NCBI RefSeq assembly: GCF_014837015.1
Contig: NZ_JACSPT010000001.1
Span: 218,621 to 282,620, forward strand
Source: Acinetobacter pecorum
GTDB lineage: Bacteria; Pseudomonadota; Gammaproteobacteria; Pseudomonadales; Moraxellaceae
Direction of reading: 5' to 3'
DNA length: 64,000 nucleotides
Part shown: positions 8,131-19,458 of the stretch, one piece after another
How the letters are laid out: every line of letters begins with the position of its first letter
Numbering within the stretch: position 1 is the first letter of the stretch
Notes under the pieces: model-generated
Told to the model about the DNA's origin: nothing
Database searches by the model: none
The model's input: the letters and a program-made list of their open reading frames with translations, nothing else
Position numbers and translations under genes: made by a program

Positions 8131-9546
8131 TCAAGGCAATTCCCGGAGGGGGCTACCACCCAATGCCTGCATTAAAGTTACATAGGCATTGTACTGGTTT
8201 TGTCTGGTTTGCACCAAAGCCAGCCGGGCATTTCGTGTGGTCTCCTGTGCATCCAGCAGGTTTTTCAAAGCTATAGCTCCATTACGATAACGCACTTCAG
8301 TCAGACGTTCTGTACGTTCAGCCAGTTCAACATTGCGTTGCTGTAATGCGACCTGTTTGGTTAGCTCAGTACGGTTCGACAGGGCGTTTTCGACATCAGC
8401 AAAAGCCTGATATATAGTCTGACGATACTGGATAATGGCTTTTTCATATTCCAGTTCATTCACCTGTAAATCACGCTTCATGTCATTCCATTGCAGGAAA
8501 GGCAAGCTCAGACCGGCACCTAAAGTCGCAACCGGATTTTTTAATGCATCTGACAATGAGGTGCTGCTGCCCACACCGGTACTCAAACTGCCGGTCAGGC
8601 TAATAGACGGATAATAACTGGCTTTATTGGCATCCTTGTTGGCCAAAGCCCTGCGTAAACGCAGTTCGGTTGCTCTCAGGTCAGGACGACGTGCCAGCAG
8701 GCTTGCCGGCAAGCCGGCTTCAATCGCAGGCAAGGCAATGTTGGGTAAACGTTGTGGTTCCTGAAGAGAGAGTTGCTGCACCGGTATATTCAGCAGTACC
8801 GCAAGTGCTGTACGCGCTTCTACCCGTTGCTGCGCTATCTGGCTTAAGGTCGCCTGCTGGCTTTGAATGGCCTGTTCGGCTTGGGTCAGATCAAGACCGG
8901 ATACTGCACCGGCACGATACTGGACATTCACCAGATCATAAGTACGCTGTGCAGTCGCCAGATTTTGTTGCACCACACTATAACGCTCATTCAGATAGGC
9001 CAGTTGCCAATAGAGTTGCGCCGTGGTGCCGATCAGGCTTTGTGCGGTTGCCTGCAAGTCTTCCTCAGAGGCTAGGGCTTCCCAGCGAGCGGCTTCGGTC
9101 TGATTGGCCAGTTTGCCAAACAGATCCAGCTCATAGCTTAAACCTGGATAATTAATCCCAAAACCTGATGAACTATCACCATTTTCTAAATCAAAACTTC
9201 TACGTGTTGTCAGTCCGGCATCGCCAATACGGACCCCTTGCTGGCTTTGCGTTTGTCTGGCCTGAATCCGGGCCTGCTGCAAATTAATCCCGGCCACGGC
9301 CAGGTCACTATTGGCTGCCAGAACCTCATTCACCAGATTATTCAATTGTGGATCTCTAAATAAAGTCCACCACTGATCTGTCAGAATATCGGCATGGATC
9401 TGCCGGCTTAAAGCCTGACTATTTTGAAAATTGTTAGGCACCTGAAGAGCAGGTGGCTCATAGGGTGTTTTTACCACTGCGGCACAACCGACCAGCGAGC
9501 TTCCTAGCAACAGGGCACTGGCAAGCTTGGTTAAATTCATTTGCAT
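8131..9546 (-). CDS. Outer-membrane efflux lipoprotein (NodT/OprM-type channel)
   Basis: TolC-like outer-membrane channel for the MacA-MacB pump encoded just upstream. The product is 471 aa if started at the ATG at 9546 (AAGGA 7 nt upstream). It has a lipoprotein signal peptide with lipobox LVGC near residue 20, then two OEP repeats rich in long Ala/Gln/Leu coiled-coil helices (for example RTALAVLLNIP and LLARRPDLRATELRLRRA), typical of the NodT family of outer-membrane factors. The start lies 10 nt after the macB stop, so the three genes form an operon. In many macAB loci the channel is TolC encoded elsewhere; here it is local. Confidence 0.92.
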   Translation of the reverse strand: MQMNLTKLASALLLGSSLVGCAAVVKTPYEPPALQVPNNFQNSQALSRQIHADILTDQWWTLFRDPQLNNLVNEVLAANSDLAVAGINLQQARIQARQTQSQQGVRIGDAGLTTRRSFDLENGDSSSGFGINYPGLSYELDLFGKLANQTEAARWEALASEEDLQATAQSLIGTTAQLYWQLAYLNERYSVVQQNLATAQRTYDLVNVQYRAGAVSGLDLTQAEQAIQSQQATLSQIAQQRVEARTALAVLLNIPVQQLSLQEPQRLPNIALPAIEAGLPASLLARRPDLRATELRLRRALANKDANKASYYPSISLTGSLSTGVGSSTSLSDALKNPVATLGAGLSLPFLQWNDMKRDLQVNELEYEKAIIQYRQTIYQAFADVENALSNRTELTKQVALQQRNVELAERTERLTEVRYRNGAIALKNLLDAQETTRNARLALVQTRQNQYNAYVTLMQALGGSPLRELP

Positions 9547-9556
9547 ATCAGATTCC

Positions 9557-11533
9557 TTATTCGCGAGAGAGTGCATCGACTGGGTTCAGACGAGCGGCAT
9601 TACGTGCCGGGATAAAGCCGAACACAATCCCAATCAAGCTTGAGCAGACAAAGGCGGCTATGATCGAAGTGGTTGAATATGCCATCTGGAATGTACTACC
9701 AGCAAAATGGGTGATCAGTTGGCCAATCCCGAGGGAGAGCAGCACACCTAAAATGCCGCCTAAAATACATACCAGTACTGCTTCAATCAGGAACTGTTGC
9801 AGAATGTCACTTTGACGTGCACCCACCGCCATACGTACCCCAATTTCCTGAGTACGTTCAGTCACTGAGACCAGCATGATATTCATCACCCCGATCCCGC
9901 CGACGACCAGTGAAATCACGGCAATCGCTGAAATCAGCAAGGTCATGGTGGCTGTAGTTTGCTGAATGGTTTCACGGATACTGTCGGCATTCTGGGTAAA
10001 TACATCCTGTGCCCCATGGCGCTGTACCAGCAGATTCAGAATTGCATTCTCCGCTGCTGCACTTGGGTATTCATCCTTAATCCGTACAATGATACTGCGC
10101 ACATTGGATTGTCCCAGCATACGGCTCATTACGGTGGAATACGGCAAATACACATTCAGGCTGTCATTATTACCCATCATGCCTTTTTGCGCGTCGATCA
10201 CACCGATAATCCGGCTCGGGACACTGCCCAGTAAAAGCACCTGTCCTACCGGATTGGTACCATCCTTAAAAAAGGTATTTTTGGTATTGGTGTCAATCAC
10301 CACGTCTTGTGCCTGTTGCGTGACACTGTTACGGTCAAAGGGCTGACCAGACTGGAAGGTCATGCCACGTACATAGAAGAAATCTTCACTCACCCCATTT
10401 ACCGTGGTTGAGGCTTCAATTTCTTTATAACGTCCGGTGACGTTGGTATTTACTGACGGGCTGACCCCATCTACATAAGGCTGTTCAGCCAGCGCATCGG
10501 CATCGGCTGGAATCAGGGTTTTGGCTTGTGAGGAGCGGGAATTATCTCCAAAACCCCGGCCCTGAAATACGGTAATGGTATTGGTTCCCAGACTGCTGAT
10601 ATTTTCCAGAATCTGCTTTTGTGAACCATTGCCCAGTGCGACGACTGAGACTACCGAAGCAATACCGATAATAATCCCGAGCATGGTCAGGAAAGTCCGC
10701 ATCCGGTGCGCATTCATGGCCAGCAAGGCCATACGGAAGGCTTCACCCAGACGGTCAACCGCGGAACGCCATGAAGAAATCTTCTTTTTTTCATTCCGGA
10801 TCAGCGGCTGTTTTTCCAGCTCGTCTTCGACTTCAGGAACATTCGGCTGATCGGAAATGATATTTCCGTCCGAAATTTCAATGATTCGTGTCGCGTTTTT
10901 TGCCACATTATGGTCATGCGTGACCAGAATAATGGTATGACCCTTGGCATTCAGTTCACGCAGAATCCGCATTACCTCTATACCGCTATTCTTGTCCAAA
11001 GCTCCTGTCGGTTCATCGGCCAGAATCACGTCACCACCATTCATCAGCGCACGGGCAATCGAGACACGTTGCTGCTGACCACCTGACAGTTGGCTCGGAC
11101 GGTTCTGGGTTTTTTCACCCAGACCCAAATCGGTCAGAATCTTGACCGCACGCTCACGGCGTTCCGATGAATCCTCACCGGCATAAATCGCGGGGACTTC
11201 GACATTGCCGGCTGCACTTAAGTCACCGAGCAGGTGATAACGCTGGAAAATAAAGCCAAAATATTCACGGCGTAATTGTGCCAGTTCATCCGCTTCCAGT
11301 TCCCGGGTTTCACGACCTTTGACCTTATAGCTGCCAGTGGTTGGTTTATCCAGACAACCCAGAATATTCATCAGGGTCGATTTACCCGAACCAGACTGGC
11401 CGACAATCGCCACCAGCTCACCCGGATAAATTTCCAGATTGACCCCTTTTAAAATCTGAACCGTGCTTTCACCCGCAGGGAATTCACGTACCAGATTTTT
11501 CACCTCCAGAAGAGGCTGTTGTTGTGAATTCAT
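9557..11533 (-). CDS. macB: MacB-type ABC efflux permease/ATPase
   Basis: Inner-membrane ABC transporter of the MacB mechanotransmission type. Half-transporter layout: N-terminal nucleotide-binding domain (Walker [10 protein letters not shown] at 45-53, signature LSGGQQQR near 150, Walker [12 protein letters not shown] near 168), then one TM helix near residue 275, a large periplasmic domain, and three C-terminal TM helices (from about 530). At 658 aa it is near E. coli MacB (648). Family substrates include macrolides, enterotoxin, siderophores and lipopeptides, so the substrate here is open. It starts 2 nt after the macA stop and ends 10 nt before the channel gene. Confidence 0.95.
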   Translation of the reverse strand: MNSQQQPLLEVKNLVREFPAGESTVQILKGVNLEIYPGELVAIVGQSGSGKSTLMNILGCLDKPTTGSYKVKGRETRELEADELAQLRREYFGFIFQRYHLLGDLSAAGNVEVPAIYAGEDSSERRERAVKILTDLGLGEKTQNRPSQLSGGQQQRVSIARALMNGGDVILADEPTGALDKNSGIEVMRILRELNAKGHTIILVTHDHNVAKNATRIIEISDGNIISDQPNVPEVEDELEKQPLIRNEKKKISSWRSAVDRLGEAFRMALLAMNAHRMRTFLTMLGIIIGIASVVSVVALGNGSQKQILENISSLGTNTITVFQGRGFGDNSRSSQAKTLIPADADALAEQPYVDGVSPSVNTNVTGRYKEIEASTTVNGVSEDFFYVRGMTFQSGQPFDRNSVTQQAQDVVIDTNTKNTFFKDGTNPVGQVLLLGSVPSRIIGVIDAQKGMMGNNDSLNVYLPYSTVMSRMLGQSNVRSIIVRIKDEYPSAAAENAILNLLVQRHGAQDVFTQNADSIRETIQQTTATMTLLISAIAVISLVVGGIGVMNIMLVSVTERTQEIGVRMAVGARQSDILQQFLIEAVLVCILGGILGVLLSLGIGQLITHFAGSTFQMAYSTTSIIAAFVCSSLIGIVFGFIPARNAARLNPVDALSRE

Positions 11534-11535
11534 GC

Positions 11536-12891
11536 TTACATTCTCATTGGGCCACGGCTATTGCCACCGCGTTTTGCTGCATCATTGGAAGTGTCGGAAC
11601 CATCTGCAATCACCACCTGATCGCCGCGTTTCAGGCCTTTAATCACTTGCGCTGTCACACGGTTATTTAGTCCGATCAGTACAGGGGTTGGTTTTGCAGT
11701 ACCATCGGCTTGCAACACACGAACCATGCCACGCTGTGCTTTACCTTGTTCAATCAGGGCACGTTCAGCATCGGAAAGCACCAGACGGGCAGGGCGATCA
11801 CCTGCAGCTCGTTCATCACCACGGGCTTGATTCTGAGCTTCGTTAGGTCCAGATGGGGCACCGGCACCGCGAGATCCTTCACCACGATTTGGACGTTGTG
11901 GACGGTTTGAACTTTGAATGGCAGCAGCTGGAATAGTCAGCACATTCCGTGCCTCATCCAGAATGATATAGACCTGCGCTGTCATATCAATACGCAGCTT
12001 GCCATCTTCATTGGGTACATCAAACAGGGCGTTATAGTACACCGCAGAGCCTGAAGTTGAGCTTGAGGTATTGTTATCGGTATTGATTGAATTTGGTGCA
12101 GGCTCAACCTGACGCAGTTTGGCGTAAATCTTTTTGTCAGTATTGCCCAAAGTTGTGAAATAAACAGTTTGGCCTTTATGGACTTTCATTACATCTGCTT
12201 CAGAAATTTCAGCTTTGATGGTCATGGTGTCGAGTTGGGCCAGTTTGACTATAGTCGGTGCACTCTGGTTGGCATTCACGGTTTGACCTTCTTCGGTCAC
12301 AATCGCCACGATAGTACCATCCATCGGTGCCACAATCTGGGTGTAGCCGAGGTCTTCCTTGGCAGTGGCTAAAGTCAAACGCGACTGTTCAATCTGCGCA
12401 TTAATAGCAGTGATATCCGCCTGGGCAGTTTTATAGTTTGCCAGTGCAGATTCCAGTTCAGAGCGTGAAGTCGCATCTTGTGCATACATGGCCTGCTGAC
12501 GCTTATACTCAGCTTCAACTTTGGCCAGATTGGCCTGTCTGACCGCCAGTTGAGCCATCTGATTTTTAATGCTGGCTTCAGCCGTTTTTAACTCATTTTC
12601 CTGACGGACAGAATCAATCTGGGCAATCAGCTGACCTTGCTTGACCTGATCTCCGAGTTGCACATACATTTTCTTGACCTGACCAGAAACCTGGGCGCCG
12701 ACACTGACCATTTTTGTGGCTTCTAAAATACCGGTTGCCAGTACAGAGCTTTCAATGTCTCCTACAGTCACCTCAGCGGTAATATATTGCGGAGGCTGTT
12801 CTTTGGGTTTGAGGAAATACCAGCCTGCAGCGATTAACGCAATGGCAATCACGGCGACCATAATCAATTTCGTCGGTTTTATTTTTGGCAT
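11536..12891 (-). CDS. macA: MacA-type periplasmic adaptor (membrane-fusion protein)
   Basis: Hexameric adaptor linking MacB to the outer-membrane channel. It has an N-terminal membrane anchor (about residues 10-27), a lipoyl/barrel-sandwich half near 60-100 ([22 protein letters not shown]), an alpha-hairpin with heptads (about 100-180), the second lipoyl half ([16 protein letters not shown]), beta-barrel and membrane-proximal domains. A Gly/Arg/Pro-rich low-complexity insert (about 330-370) and a [14 protein letters not shown] tail are unusual compared with E. coli MacA (371 aa versus 451 aa here). The start is placed at the ATG at 12891; a TTG two codons upstream is equally open, and neither has a clear Shine-Dalgarno. 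Confidence 0.92.
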   Translation of the reverse strand: MPKIKPTKLIMVAVIAIALIAAGWYFLKPKEQPPQYITAEVTVGDIESSVLATGILEATKMVSVGAQVSGQVKKMYVQLGDQVKQGQLIAQIDSVRQENELKTAEASIKNQMAQLAVRQANLAKVEAEYKRQQAMYAQDATSRSELESALANYKTAQADITAINAQIEQSRLTLATAKEDLGYTQIVAPMDGTIVAIVTEEGQTVNANQSAPTIVKLAQLDTMTIKAEISEADVMKVHKGQTVYFTTLGNTDKKIYAKLRQVEPAPNSINTDNNTSSSTSGSAVYYNALFDVPNEDGKLRIDMTAQVYIILDEARNVLTIPAAAIQSSNRPQRPNRGEGSRGAGAPSGPNEAQNQARGDERAAGDRPARLVLSDAERALIEQGKAQRGMVRVLQADGTAKPTPVLIGLNNRVTAQVIKGLKRGDQVVIADGSDTSNDAAKRGGNSRGPMRM

Positions 12892-12897
12892 GATCAA

Positions 12898-13483
12898 TAT
12901 AGTTTCAAAATCAGATAATTGTGAACAATTATAAGAGTGAAATTAGGATAAATCGTGTATTTTTTTAATTTATAATGAGAATTGTTTTCTATTGTCGGGC
13001 TAAAAAAACAACATGGCATAAAGTCTGATTTTATATAAAAGATTCATTCAGCTGTTCATGCTGGCATAGCTAAATTTGATGAATTTTGAGATAGAAGAAG
13101 TAATTTATAGTATTAGTCACATGACTGTTTAATTAAATAGTCACTGTTTTGAGCGGTAGTCCTGAAATCTGGTTTCTGTTTAAACCTCTACAACGAATAA
13201 CGATAAAAATTTCCCCTAAAGCCAAAAAAGTTATAGAAAGATTTAGTGATATCTGCTGTAAAAATAATTATTTTTTAACGGCAGGCTTTTTTTATTTTTT
13301 CTTGTGATTAGCTCATGCCTTCTTTTAAAAATTAAAAAAATCTATGTTTTACATATAGATTTAAATAAAGCTTGTAATATTTAATTCCATAAAAAAATTA
13401 TGGTTTTATTTGTGCGGAAAAAATCGCCTATTTGTCAGCAAAAAATAATACGACTTTACTAATAAAATTAATGAGGTGTATAG
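12898..13483. other. 590-bp AT-rich intergenic region between divergent macA and hemerythrin genes
   Basis: No credible coding frame. It should hold the divergent promoters of the macAB operon and the hemerythrin gene. I can point to a Fur-box-like stretch at 12971-12989 and a short AT palindrome (AAAATAATTATTTT) at 13261-13274. Nothing else is recognisable. Confidence 0.6.
12971..12989. promoter_or_regulatory. Candidate Fur-box-like site upstream of macA
   Basis: TATAATGAGAATTGTTTTC matches 14 of 19 positions of the classical Fur consensus GATAATGATAATCATTATC. It lies 80 nt upstream of macA. In AT-rich DNA such a match can arise by chance. Confidence 0.3.
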
Positions 13484-13933
13484 ATGGAATGGAATGAAAG
13501 TTACAATATTGGAATTGAGGTGATTGATCACCAGCACCGGCAAATTCTGGATTATATAAATACTTTGGAACAAGTTAAAAATACGGGGAAACGCGATAAA
13601 ATCAAGGAAATTCAAGATGATTTAATTGACTATACCCAGTCACATTTCAGCTTTGAAGAAAATTTGCTGCAACAGGTAAATTATCAGTATTTACCTCCAC
13701 ATCGCGGTATTCACGAATTATTTGTCAAACGGCTCAATGATTATCGTCTGAGATTTGAACAAGGCGAGTCCATTGAAAAAGATTTATATCGTCTGCTATC
13801 TAAATGGCTAATTAACCATATTCAACATGATGATCAGGACTATGTCGATGCAGTACGTGACAATATGTTGAGTTACCTGCGAACGCAGGAAAAGAAAAAA
13901 GGCAAAGGCTGGTTTGCACGTTTCTTCAGTTAG
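13484..13933 (+). CDS. Bacteriohemerythrin (O2-binding diiron protein)
   Basis: Single-domain hemerythrin, 149 aa, expected to bind O2 (or NO) reversibly through a carboxylate-bridged diiron site in a four-helix bundle. All seven canonical ligands are in place: His18 (in IDHQHR), His54 and Glu58 (HFSFE), His73 and His77 (HRGIH), His112 and Asp117 (HIQHDD). A basic C-terminal tail ends the protein, with no fused signalling domain and no signal peptide, so it is probably cytosolic. Its last 4 nt overlap the 3' end of convergent holA. The long AT-rich leader upstream may carry its promoter. Confidence 0.92.
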   Translation: MEWNESYNIGIEVIDHQHRQILDYINTLEQVKNTGKRDKIKEIQDDLIDYTQSHFSFEENLLQQVNYQYLPPHRGIHELFVKRLNDYRLRFEQGESIEKDLYRLLSKWLINHIQHDDQDYVDAVRDNMLSYLRTQEKKKGKGWFARFFS

Positions 13934-14928
13934 GCATGCTGGGATGCAAACAAGGTTTGACCGCACATTTCAGTAATGGCCTGTAAGATCAGATGTTCAG
14001 GGTTCTCTCTGGACATCCCTTTAATAGCGGCATCAATCCGGATTAACAGCTGTGGCCAGGTCAAAAAGCGTTGCGGACTCAAACGACGCAAGGCCTGTTG
14101 ATACAAGCTCACTTTGGTCTTCCAGATGCCGATTTGTAACGCATTTTGCGGCTGTTCAAACAATTGCATCAACAGACGCATTTCTTTGCTGATGCTCCAC
14201 AAAATCAGGCTCATCGGTTCACCTGAAGCAATCAGATATTGAAAGATTTTGATAGATTGCAACAGGTTGCCATTTAGCAGGGCATCACTCAGGTCATAGG
14301 TACTGTAACGGGATTGGTCCTGCAAGCAGGCATACAGATGTTCAATCTGGATTATCTCTACTTCAGCAAAAGTATCAGCCACGCGCATCAGACTGTTTTT
14401 GGCTGCCAGTAAATTATGCTCATGATGCTGTTCCAGCCATTGCCAGGCATCATTCGCCAGTTTAATGCCAAGCTTTTCTGCTTCAATACTGAGAATTTGC
14501 TGACGGTCTTTGGGATAATTTGCCACCAGTGAGACATTCACCCCATTGGCATCCATCACCTGAAAAAAGCTGGATTTCAGACTGTTGGCATCCTGCTTCG
14601 GCATGACCACCAAAAGCAGGTTATCGCTGTCTTGCTGTAGATAGCTTTTCAGCAGTTTTAGCCCGCTGGCATCCGGCTTGATATTGCCATGTACTTCAAT
14701 TGCCAATTGTGTTGAAAATAGCGACAGGCTGTTTAAGGCATTAAAAACAGTTTTCCAGTCAGCGACCGAACTAATGTCATAGCGCTGACGTTCAATATCC
14801 TGCTTTTGCCAGGTGGAACGGAAGGCATCAATTAAATTCTGTTCTAATAGAGGCTCTTGACCATGCAATACCCAGGCACCGCGAGCTGCGTCGACACGTT
14901 TGAGGGCTTGCAGATAATCAAGTTTCAT
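13930..14928 (-). CDS. holA: DNA polymerase III delta subunit HolA
   Basis: Clamp-loader wrench subunit that opens the beta sliding clamp. The 332-aa product fits the family, starting with MKLDYLQALKRVDAARGAWVLHG, where HGQEPLLEQ is the HolA equivalent of a degenerate Walker A region. The central domain (about 75-110) and C-terminal collar helices (after about 215) look normal. It starts 9 nt after lptE, as in the conserved leuS-lptE-holA order. The 3' end overlaps the hemerythrin stop by 4 nt. Confidence 0.93.
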   Translation of the reverse strand: MKLDYLQALKRVDAARGAWVLHGQEPLLEQNLIDAFRSTWQKQDIERQRYDISSVADWKTVFNALNSLSLFSTQLAIEVHGNIKPDASGLKLLKSYLQQDSDNLLLVVMPKQDANSLKSSFFQVMDANGVNVSLVANYPKDRQQILSIEAEKLGIKLANDAWQWLEQHHEHNLLAAKNSLMRVADTFAEVEIIQIEHLYACLQDQSRYSTYDLSDALLNGNLLQSIKIFQYLIASGEPMSLILWSISKEMRLLMQLFEQPQNALQIGIWKTKVSLYQQALRRLSPQRFLTWPQLLIRIDAAIKGMSRENPEHLILQAITEMCGQTLFASQHA

Positions 14929-14937
14929 ATGGCAGTC

Positions 14938-15471
14938 TTATTGAGCAGGTTGTGGTGGGGTATTTTGTTTGACTAATGGTAAGCGGTTTGATGAGATCTG
15001 ACGTGCGATCTGCTGAGCCACATCATCAATAATCACATGATCCAGAAACTTTTGTTCCTGGTCATCAGTGTTTACTGTTTCAATGTCGTATTGATAAGAA
15101 CGGGTGGCTACTACAGTTCGTGGTTCAGTGATCGGATTGCCTTGTGCATCTTCAATCTGAAACGTCACATTTAAGCGCAACAAGGTTTCGACCAGTTTAC
15201 CATTCAGTTCCAGACGGCGAGGAGCATAATCCAAGACACGCAACACATATGCATTCGGTGCATTACTCAGTTGTATGCCTGCTGCACCCAGGTAAACCGC
15301 CAGTTTTTCTTGCAGTTCGTCAGTGTCGGGTGGTAAAGACAGGCTCATAACAGAGTAAGCAACAGGTGCGGAGCTCGGATTGGTTCCTTTCAGATGGAAG
15401 CCACAGCTGGTCAAGCCTGCACTCAGACCACAAGTTAAAACAATTGCTGCTAAACGTTTGCCCAAATGCAT
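14938..15471 (-). CDS. lptE: LPS-assembly lipoprotein LptE
   Basis: Outer-membrane lipoprotein plug of the LptD translocon, which inserts LPS/LOS in the outer leaflet. Started at 15471 (GAGGG 6 nt upstream) the product is 177 aa, with a signal peptide and lipobox LTSC directly followed by GFHLKG, the typical LptE mature N-terminus. Internal ...RRLELNGKLVETLLRLNV.. and the C-terminal domain ending in QQIARQISS fit the family. An upstream ATG at 15534 would add 21 residues before the signal peptide and is unlikely. It sits between leuS and holA, the usual order. Confidence 0.93.
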   Translation of the reverse strand: MHLGKRLAAIVLTCGLSAGLTSCGFHLKGTNPSSAPVAYSVMSLSLPPDTDELQEKLAVYLGAAGIQLSNAPNAYVLRVLDYAPRRLELNGKLVETLLRLNVTFQIEDAQGNPITEPRTVVATRSYQYDIETVNTDDQEQKFLDHVIIDDVAQQIARQISSNRLPLVKQNTPPQPAQ

Positions 15472-15532
15472 GTGTTGCCCTCTATGCTTCCCAAAGGGGA
15501 ATATTTGAAATTCTGATCTGGATTGTAAAGTC

Positions 15533-15560
15533 AAAGCCCGTTGACTGGCAACGGGCTTTG
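15533..15560 (-). terminator. Hairpin between leuS and lptE (possible weak terminator or processing site)
   Basis: AAAGCCCGTTG-ACTGG-CAACGGGCTTT: an 11-bp perfect stem but no long T tract after it on the minus strand. It may attenuate or process a leuS-lptE-holA transcript rather than end it. Confidence 0.4.
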
Positions 15561-15606
15561 TTTGGGAATTGTTTTTTAATCCCTACCTTTTTCTAGGTAA
15601 AGATTA

Positions 15607-15639
15607 AATCCCTCCAAACCTCCCTTTAAAAAGGGAGGC
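15607..15639 (+). repeat. REP-like palindromic unit (type B), copy 3
   Basis: An AATCCCTCC head, AAA spacer, then CCTCCCTTTAAAAAGGGAGGC. Same consensus and orientation as 1788-1820. Paired with the inverted unit at 15642-15676. Confidence 0.7.
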
Positions 15640-15641
15640 TT

Positions 15642-15676
15642 TCCCCCTCTTTTTTAAAGAGGGGCTAGGGGAGATT
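15642..15676 (-). repeat. REP-like palindromic unit (type B), copy 4
   Basis: TCCCCCTCTTTTTTAAAGAGGGG followed by CTAGGGGAGATT. On the minus strand it reads AATCTCCCC-TAG-CCCCTCTTTAAAAAAGAGGGGGA, the consensus head plus palindrome. It ends 1 nt before the leuS stop codon complement. Confidence 0.7.
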
Positions 15677-15677
15677 T

Positions 15678-18320
<2,643 letters not shown>

Positions 18321-18420
18321 TTAAAAAATTATGAGGCACAGCATAGCGCAAAATGCACCTAAAAGTGAATTTTGCACCCGCATTTCCCGAAGAAAAATGA
18401 CTGTTGTATAGAGGGATGCC

Positions 18421-18774
18421 TTATAAAGCGACTGCACGATTTTTAGATTGTTGCAATGCTTCATTGGCTTCGCGTTGCTGCTGGTCTTGATTCGCTGGAA
18501 CTTGAGGTGATTGTTGCAGCTGTTCCTGAGTAATATTCTCGGTTTGTTCTACAGATTCAGCAGTTCTAGGCAGTGTTGGAGCTGAATTTTTCCAGCCATA
18601 GGTGTCTACTGTGGTGGCTTTCCTTGCGGATTTTGGTGGTGGGGTTTTGGTATAATGCGTGACACCTTTTGCATCGACCCATTTATGATACTGGATCGCG
18701 GAAGCGCTGCTGCTACAAACGATCAAAGAAACTGCACAACTCAGACTGAAGGCAGTTAAAAAAGATATTTTCAT
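18421..18774 (-). CDS. Small secreted DUF4124-type protein
   Basis: A 117-aa exported protein of unknown function. It has a signal peptide (MKISFLTAFSLSCAVSLIVC..., cleavage probably after SASA near residue 26), then the short domain IQYHKWVDAKGVTHYTKTPPP characteristic of DUF4124 proteins, and a Gln-rich low-complexity tail. Started at 18774; an upstream in-frame ATG at 18867 would put 31 residues before the signal peptide. It lies upstream of leuS with a 121-bp gap and may have its own promoter. Confidence 0.75.
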   Translation of the reverse strand: MKISFLTAFSLSCAVSLIVCSSSASAIQYHKWVDAKGVTHYTKTPPPKSARKATTVDTYGWKNSAPTLPRTAESVEQTENITQEQLQQSPQVPANQDQQQREANEALQQSKNRAVAL

Positions 18775-18867
18775 TGTTCTTGGGCCTCGTCTTTCTAGGC
18801 GTAATATACTGCAATTATTGTAATAATTTTTTAGTAAAAATGATGGATTTTTATCTGTTTTATTCAC

Positions 18868-19458
18868 TATTAATTAAAAAAACCAGTACAAGCTTGAATT
18901 TAAATAATCATTAACAAATTTTCATATTCAAAATTTATTAATAAGCAGTTTACTTTGATTTAATAAAAATTCATTCATTTTTTTTATATAAGACATATTA
19001 AAAATTTATAAAAATAAACTATTAAGTATATGAATTATATTAAATTAATTGAGGTTGTAGGAAGCTGGGGAATGGCTGCAAGCAGTAATTGCTGTTAAAA
19101 ACAGCAAATTTGAATGCTATAAGTACAGATTGCCTGTTTTTTAAACTTGACTTTAAAGCCTGAAAACACAAGAATGCTGCAATAGTTTTATATGCCTTAG
19201 ATCGATCACCCTTCGACTAAGAGTCATTTCATGCAGTGGGCGATTTCTCTAGCCGAGAAATTGAACAAAGCTAAGCAAAATATGTTTATCCCAACATGTT
19301 TTAGGTCTCGTATTGCTCGAACAGCGAAGAGATCAGATTTTTTTCCTATTGCTATGAAAACTATGAAATTTGTGTGCTATAACAGTGCAGACAGTTAACA
19401 AATGAAACACTGCAAATGCCTCCCATTTGTGCAGTGAATAATATTAGGGTGAATCACG
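18868..19458. other. 590-bp leader/intergenic region before ilvI
   Basis: The left half is very AT-rich. The right half contains a strong hairpin at 19087-19110 (AATTGCTGT-TAAAA-ACAGCAAATT) and another at 19408-19436 that ends 10 nt before the ilvI Shine-Dalgarno. A 55-codon frame at 19231-19398 has no good ribosome site and is not enriched in Ile/Leu/Val codons, so it is not an obvious attenuator peptide. The DNA is likely to hold the ilvI promoter and a long 5' UTR. Confidence 0.5.
19408..19436 (+). promoter_or_regulatory. Hairpin just upstream of the ilvI ribosome-binding site
   Basis: CACTGC-AAATG-CCTCC-CATTTG-TG-CAGTG: an 11-bp stem with a 2-nt bulge, ending 9 nt before the AGGGTGA Shine-Dalgarno of ilvI at 19446-19452. 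No T tract follows, so it is not a terminator. An upstream CAGTG at 19383 could pair with its left arm as an alternative fold. Confidence 0.4.

Noticed and set aside
8670..9155. 161-codon open frame on the plus strand inside the outer-membrane channel gene
   Set aside because: Antisense to a clear coding sequence; no ribosome site or family pattern.
13261..13274. AAAATAATTATTTT palindrome as a possible operator before the hemerythrin gene
   Set aside because: Such palindromes are expected by chance in this AT-rich stretch, and no second copy supports it.
15472..15534. 21-residue N-terminal extension of LptE
   Set aside because: It would place residues ahead of a standard lipoprotein signal peptide; the ATG at 15471 has a good ribosome site.
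19231..19398. 55-codon frame in the ilvI leader considered as attenuator peptide
   Set aside because: Not enriched in Ile, Leu or Val codons, weak ribosome site, and no terminator/antiterminator pair with a T tract.
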